From NCBI RefSeq assembly GCF_025821665.1, contig NZ_JACKSJ010000190.1, positions 1 to 43,123 of the forward strand: 43,123 nt of DNA. Direction: 5' to 3'. Positions 40,082-43,123 of this stretch are shown here, piece by piece; position 1 is the stretch's first letter, and each line of letters begins with the position of its first letter. This stretch comes from [Mycobacterium] manitobense. GTDB lineage: Bacteria; Actinomycetota; Actinomycetes; Mycobacteriales; Mycobacteriaceae. A program made the translations under genes and the position numbers. The notes below the pieces were generated by a model. It did no database searches, was not told the DNA's origin, and was given only the letters and a program-made list of their open reading frames with translations.

Positions 40082-40933
40082 TTGACACTGGCGCGCGGCG
40101 ATCGCACCGACGGTCTCGACGTCATCGAGGACTGGGCCGGCGGCTACGTCAGGCGGCACCCGCTTGCGTCGCTGCACACGGTCGGCGAGCAGTTCGTCCT
40201 CGGCGTGCGCACCATCCAGAGCCTCGTCGTCGACGTGCTGACCGGCCGGTTCCGCTGGCAGGAGTTCATCCGTCAGGGCGCATTCATGGCCGGAACCGCG
40301 GTGCTGCCAACGGTTCTCGTCGCGCTCCCGATCGGTGTCACGCTGTCCATCCAATTCGCCCTGCTGGCTGGACAGGTCGGCGCCACTTCGCTGGCGGGCG
40401 CTGCCAGCGGCCTGGCCGTGATCCGGCAGGCCGCGTCACTGGTGGCCGCCGTGCTGATGGCCGCGGCCGTCGGCTCGGCAATCACGGCTGACCTCGGCTC
40501 CCGCACGATGCGCGAAGAGACCGCCGCGATGGAGGTGATGGGCGTCTCGGTGATTCGTCGCCTGGTGGCGCCGCGGTTCGCGGCCGCGATCATGATCGGT
40601 GTCGCGCTCACCGGGGTGGTCTGTTTCGTCGGGTTCCTCGCCAGCTATTTGTTCAACGTCTACTTCCAGAACGGCGCACCGGGCAGCTTCGTGGCCACGT
40701 TCGCGTCGTTCGCGACGACAGGCGACATGGTCCTCGCCCTCATCAAGGCGGTGCTGTTCGGCGCGATCGTCGCGATCGTGTCCTGCCAGAAGGGACTGTC
40801 GACCGTGGGCGGACCCACGGGCGTCGCGAACTCGGTGAACGCCGCCGTCGTCGAATCGATCCTGGTGCTGATGATCGTCAACGTCGCCATCAGCCAGCTC
40901 TACGCGATGCTCTTCCCCAGGACCGGGCTGTGA
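40082..40933 (+). CDS. yrbEA: YrbE/MlaE-family permease, first subunit (YrbEA)
   Basis: The 283-residue protein starts at a TTG with GGGAGGG upstream. It has about five membrane helices and the MlaE/YrbE signature REETAAMEVMGVSVIRRLVAPR (about 141-162) in the cytoplasmic loop that contacts the ATPase. Paired with YrbEB it forms the permease of an Mce lipid importer. The gene order yrbEA-yrbEB-mceA is the usual start of mycobacterial mce operons; which of the paralogous mce loci this is cannot be told from the visible part. Confidence 0.93.
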   Translation: MTLARGDRTDGLDVIEDWAGGYVRRHPLASLHTVGEQFVLGVRTIQSLVVDVLTGRFRWQEFIRQGAFMAGTAVLPTVLVALPIGVTLSIQFALLAGQVGATSLAGAASGLAVIRQAASLVAAVLMAAAVGSAITADLGSRTMREETAAMEVMGVSVIRRLVAPRFAAAIMIGVALTGVVCFVGFLASYLFNVYFQNGAPGSFVATFASFATTGDMVLALIKAVLFGAIVAIVSCQKGLSTVGGPTGVANSVNAAVVESILVLMIVNVAISQLYAMLFPRTGL

Positions 40934-41784
40934 CCGCGTCGACGTACACCCCGTTCCTGGGTTCGCTGATCCGACAGTCCAAACGGGCCGGTGCACCGGT
41001 CCAGCGGCTCGGGCACATGCTGGTCTTCTTTGTCCGCGCACTGCTGGCGATACCGCACGCACTGCGGCTGTACCGCAAGGAGTTCGTCCGCCTGCTCTCC
41101 GACATCGCTTGGGGCAACGGCTCACTCGTCGTCGGCGGCGGAACCGCGGGCGTGGCGGTGGTGCTCGGCATCACCGTCGGCGCGCTCGTCGGCATCGAGG
41201 GCTACAACTTCCTCAACCTGCTCGGCCTCGGACCCGCGACGGGCATCATCTCCTCGCTGGTCAACACCCGCGAACTCGCGCCGATCGCCGCCGCGCTGGC
41301 CTTCGCGACGCAGGGCGGGTGCCGGTTCACCGCCCAGCTGGGATCGATGCGGATCGCCGAGGAGATCGACGCGCTCGACTCGCTGGCCATCCGCCCGATC
41401 CCGTATCTGGTGACTACGCGTCTGCTGGCCTCGGTCGTCGCGGTCATCCCGCTCTACGTCCTGTGCCTGGCGGTCAGCTACCTCACCACTCAGGCGGTGG
41501 TGGAGGTGATCAGCGGCGGATCGACCGGCTCGTACCTTCACTACTTCTCGCTGATGCTGTCCGGCCGCGACATCGCCTACTCGCTGCTCAAGACGATCAT
41601 CTTCGTCTGGATCGCCTCGACGGTGCAGTGCTACTACGGCTACTACGCCAGCGGCGGCCCCGAAGGCGTGGGAGTCGCTGCGGGACACGGCATGCGGGCC
41701 AGCATCACGGTCGTGATCATGGTCAACATGCTGCTCACGATGGCGCTGTGGAGCGTCGACTCCGGCGCCAGGTTCGGTGGTTGA
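40930..41784 (+). CDS. yrbEB: YrbE/MlaE-family permease, second subunit (YrbEB)
   Basis: The 284-residue protein starts at a GTG overlapping the yrbEA stop (GTGA). It has the MlaE-family loop AEEIDALDSLAIRPIPYLVTTR (about 140-161) and about five membrane helices. The basic N-terminus (LIRQSKRAGAPVQRLG) is a common YrbEB feature. It dimerises with YrbEA to move lipid substrate delivered by the Mce proteins. The mceA gene begins 2 nt after the stop. Confidence 0.93.
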   Translation: MTASTYTPFLGSLIRQSKRAGAPVQRLGHMLVFFVRALLAIPHALRLYRKEFVRLLSDIAWGNGSLVVGGGTAGVAVVLGITVGALVGIEGYNFLNLLGLGPATGIISSLVNTRELAPIAAALAFATQGGCRFTAQLGSMRIAEEIDALDSLAIRPIPYLVTTRLLASVVAVIPLYVLCLAVSYLTTQAVVEVISGGSTGSYLHYFSLMLSGRDIAYSLLKTIIFVWIASTVQCYYGYYASGGPEGVGVAAGHGMRASITVVIMVNMLLTMALWSVDSGARFGG

Positions 41785-41785
41785 G

Positions 41786-43123
41786 GTGGCCAACTCCTAC
41801 GAACTCGACGGCCGCGGACCGTCGGACCGCCAACTGCTCGGCAGCGGGGTCGCGGTGCTGGTGGTCGCCGCACTGGTCACCGGTGTCCTGTTGATCAAGT
41901 CGACCGGCAAGCTGGAGGACTACGTCCGCGTCGTCGCCGATCTCGTCAACGTCGGTGACGGCCTGCCGCAGCGGTCCGACGTCAAGTACCACGGTGTCCT
42001 CGTCGGCTCAGTCGACAGCGTCGTCCCCGCCGCCGACGGCAGGCCGAATCACGTACAGATCGCGCTGAACGCCGCTTATGCACAGGCCATTCCGGCGACC
42101 GTGACCGCACGCGTGGTGCCGAGCAACGTCTTCGCCGTGTCGTCGGTGCAGCTCGTCGACCGCGGGCCGGCGGCCCCGATCCGCGAAGGCGCCCGCATCC
42201 CCGAGGACGTCGAGCTGCCGACGGTGCTCTTCCAGACCACCATCAGCAAGCTGCGCGACATCCTCGCCGCGACCGGCCGGGGTCGCGAGGACAAGACCGT
42301 CGGACTGCTGGCCGCCGTCGGAGCGGCCACCGACAACCGCCGCGTCGAACTCCTCGCCGGCGGCGCGCAACTGAGCCGGCTCATCGACGAACTCGACACG
42401 ATCGTCACCACCGACATCGACAGCCCCTCGACGGTGTCGGCGCTGATCGATGCCACCCGGGGGCTGCAGCAGACCGCGCCGGACCTGTTCGACGCGCTGC
42501 ACCAGGCGGTGCGCCCGATGCAGGTGCTCGTCGAGCAGCGGGCCCAGCTCACCGACCTCATCGACGGCGGCACCCACACCATGGGCACCACCCACACCGC
42601 GCTGACCAACCACAGCGACCGGCTGGTGCGCATCACCTCCGAGCTCACCCCGGTGATCGGCAACCTGGCGCAGACCTCACACCACTGGGTGCCGGCCTTC
42701 GTCAAGCTCGACGGCCTGTCGAAGAAGTTCTTCGACGAGGTGTGGATGCCGCACCTCGACACCGGCAACATGCGGGTCAACCTGTCGTTCACGCCGAGCT
42801 ACACCTACAGCCGCGCGGACTGCCCGCAGTACGGCGAGCTCAAGGGACCTAGCTGCTACACCGCACCGCTGGTGCCGACCCGGCCCGAACTGCCCGACAC
42901 CCTGCTGCCGCAGAACTACCAGCCGCCCAAGGACCTGGCGCCGCCGCCCGGCACCGTCGTCGGCCCGAGCGGCAACCTGGTTGCCGTCGGGCCGCCGCTG
43001 ATCAACCCGAATCCCAGCCTGGCCGACCCCAATCCGCCGCTGCCGGCCTGGATGCCGCCTGCGCCGCCGGTGCCGGGCACCGCCAACCCCGCTCTGACGC
43101 CGCCCCCGCCGCCCGGCCCGCCG
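41786..43123 (+). CDS. mceA: Mce-family protein, first of the operon (MceA), partial
   Basis: The frame is open from the GTG at 41786 to the window end (446 codons visible, no stop). An N-terminal membrane anchor (about 20-37, GVAVLVVAALVTGVLL) precedes the MlaD/Mce domain: a DGLPQRSDVKYHGVLVG segment (about 57-73) followed by SVDSVVPA, then VVPSNVFAVSSVQLVD (about 110-125). A helical Mce4_CUP1-type region follows and a proline-rich tail (PPLPAWMPPAPPVPG and after) begins near residue 350. It would form the lipid-channel hexamer across the periplasm. The proline-rich C-terminal tail is typical of MceA-type subunits. The operon continues beyond the window. Confidence 0.92.
   Translation, partial: MANSYELDGRGPSDRQLLGSGVAVLVVAALVTGVLLIKSTGKLEDYVRVVADLVNVGDGLPQRSDVKYHGVLVGSVDSVVPAADGRPNHVQIALNAAYAQAIPATVTARVVPSNVFAVSSVQLVDRGPAAPIREGARIPEDVELPTVLFQTTISKLRDILAATGRGREDKTVGLLAAVGAATDNRRVELLAGGAQLSRLIDELDTIVTTDIDSPSTVSALIDATRGLQQTAPDLFDALHQAVRPMQVLVEQRAQLTDLIDGGTHTMGTTHTALTNHSDRLVRITSELTPVIGNLAQTSHHWVPAFVKLDGLSKKFFDEVWMPHLDTGNMRVNLSFTPSYTYSRADCPQYGELKGPSCYTAPLVPTRPELPDTLLPQNYQPPKDLAPPPGTVVGPSGNLVAVGPPLINPNPSLADPNPPLPAWMPPAPPVPGTANPALTPPPPPGPP

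Noticed and set aside
38972..41784. TetR at 38972 as the mce-operon regulator
   Set aside because: It is divergent from the DUF2236 pair with operator-like repeats in that gap, and 462 nt separate it from yrbEA, which has its own promoter candidate.

Overview
The window is a high-GC actinobacterial chromosome segment. Codon use, the PitA/MenE/MenB neighbourhood, an Mce/YrbE locus and a Ddn-like (DUF385) protein all point to Mycobacteriaceae, probably a fast-growing Mycolicibacterium-type species. This is inferred from remembered gene order in M. tuberculosis (Rv0539-Rv0552) and not from a search. The recognisable backbone is: glycosyltransferase / DUF2064 (Rv0539-0540), membrane protein (Rv0541c), menE (Rv0542c), DUF3349 (Rv0543c), small membrane protein and pitA (Rv0544c-0545c), glyoxalase (Rv0546c), SDR (Rv0547c), menB (Rv0548c), fadD8 (Rv0551c) and amidohydrolase (Rv0552). 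Accessory blocks are inserted into this backbone.

Layout. 1-5.6 kb: a glycosyltransferase/methyltransferase operon converging on a cytochrome-b561/molybdopterin fusion, then an SDR and a polytopic membrane protein. 5.7-11.6 kb: a phosphonate-type locus with a divergent GntR/PhnF-like repressor, a phosphonatase-like HAD, PhnD-PhnC-PhnE (fused tandem permease) and an alcohol dehydrogenase. Its intergenic region carries a perfect GntR-type palindrome and a Pho-box-like direct repeat. 11.6-20.2 kb: flavin oxidoreductase, menE, two DUF3349 paralogues flanking pitA, glyoxalase, an AlkK-like FadD, SDR, menB and a DUF385 protein. 20.2-24 kb: a tight four-gene operon of GT2, acyl-CoA-dehydrogenase-like protein, PIG-L deacetylase and NodS-like methyltransferase, whose gene logic resembles amino-sugar deacetylation followed by N-methylation. 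24-29 kb: an ECF42-type sigma factor with a C-terminal extension, fadD8 with a KstR-like operator, a secreted repeat protein, a DUF3253 protein and a DGPF/YCII protein preceded by a candidate ECF42 promoter. 29-39.6 kb: an amidohydrolase-MFS-DUF3533 operon, a FadD behind a perfect palindrome, an SDR-TetR pair behind a 29-bp palindrome, and two overlapping DUF2236 oxygenase-like genes divergent from a second TetR. 39.6-43.1 kb: a non-coding leader and the start of an mce operon (yrbEA, yrbEB, mceA), cut by the window end.

Common themes are 4-nt start/stop overlaps (GTGA, ATGA, TTGA) that mark operons, four ANL-superfamily acyl-activating enzymes, and several palindromes directly upstream of lipid-type genes. 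The most promising uncharacterised system is the GT2/ACAD/PIG-L/NodS operon. The best testable regulatory pairing is the ECF42 sigma factor with its DGPF gene. No RNA genes, CRISPR arrays, insertion sequences or phage genes were recognised.
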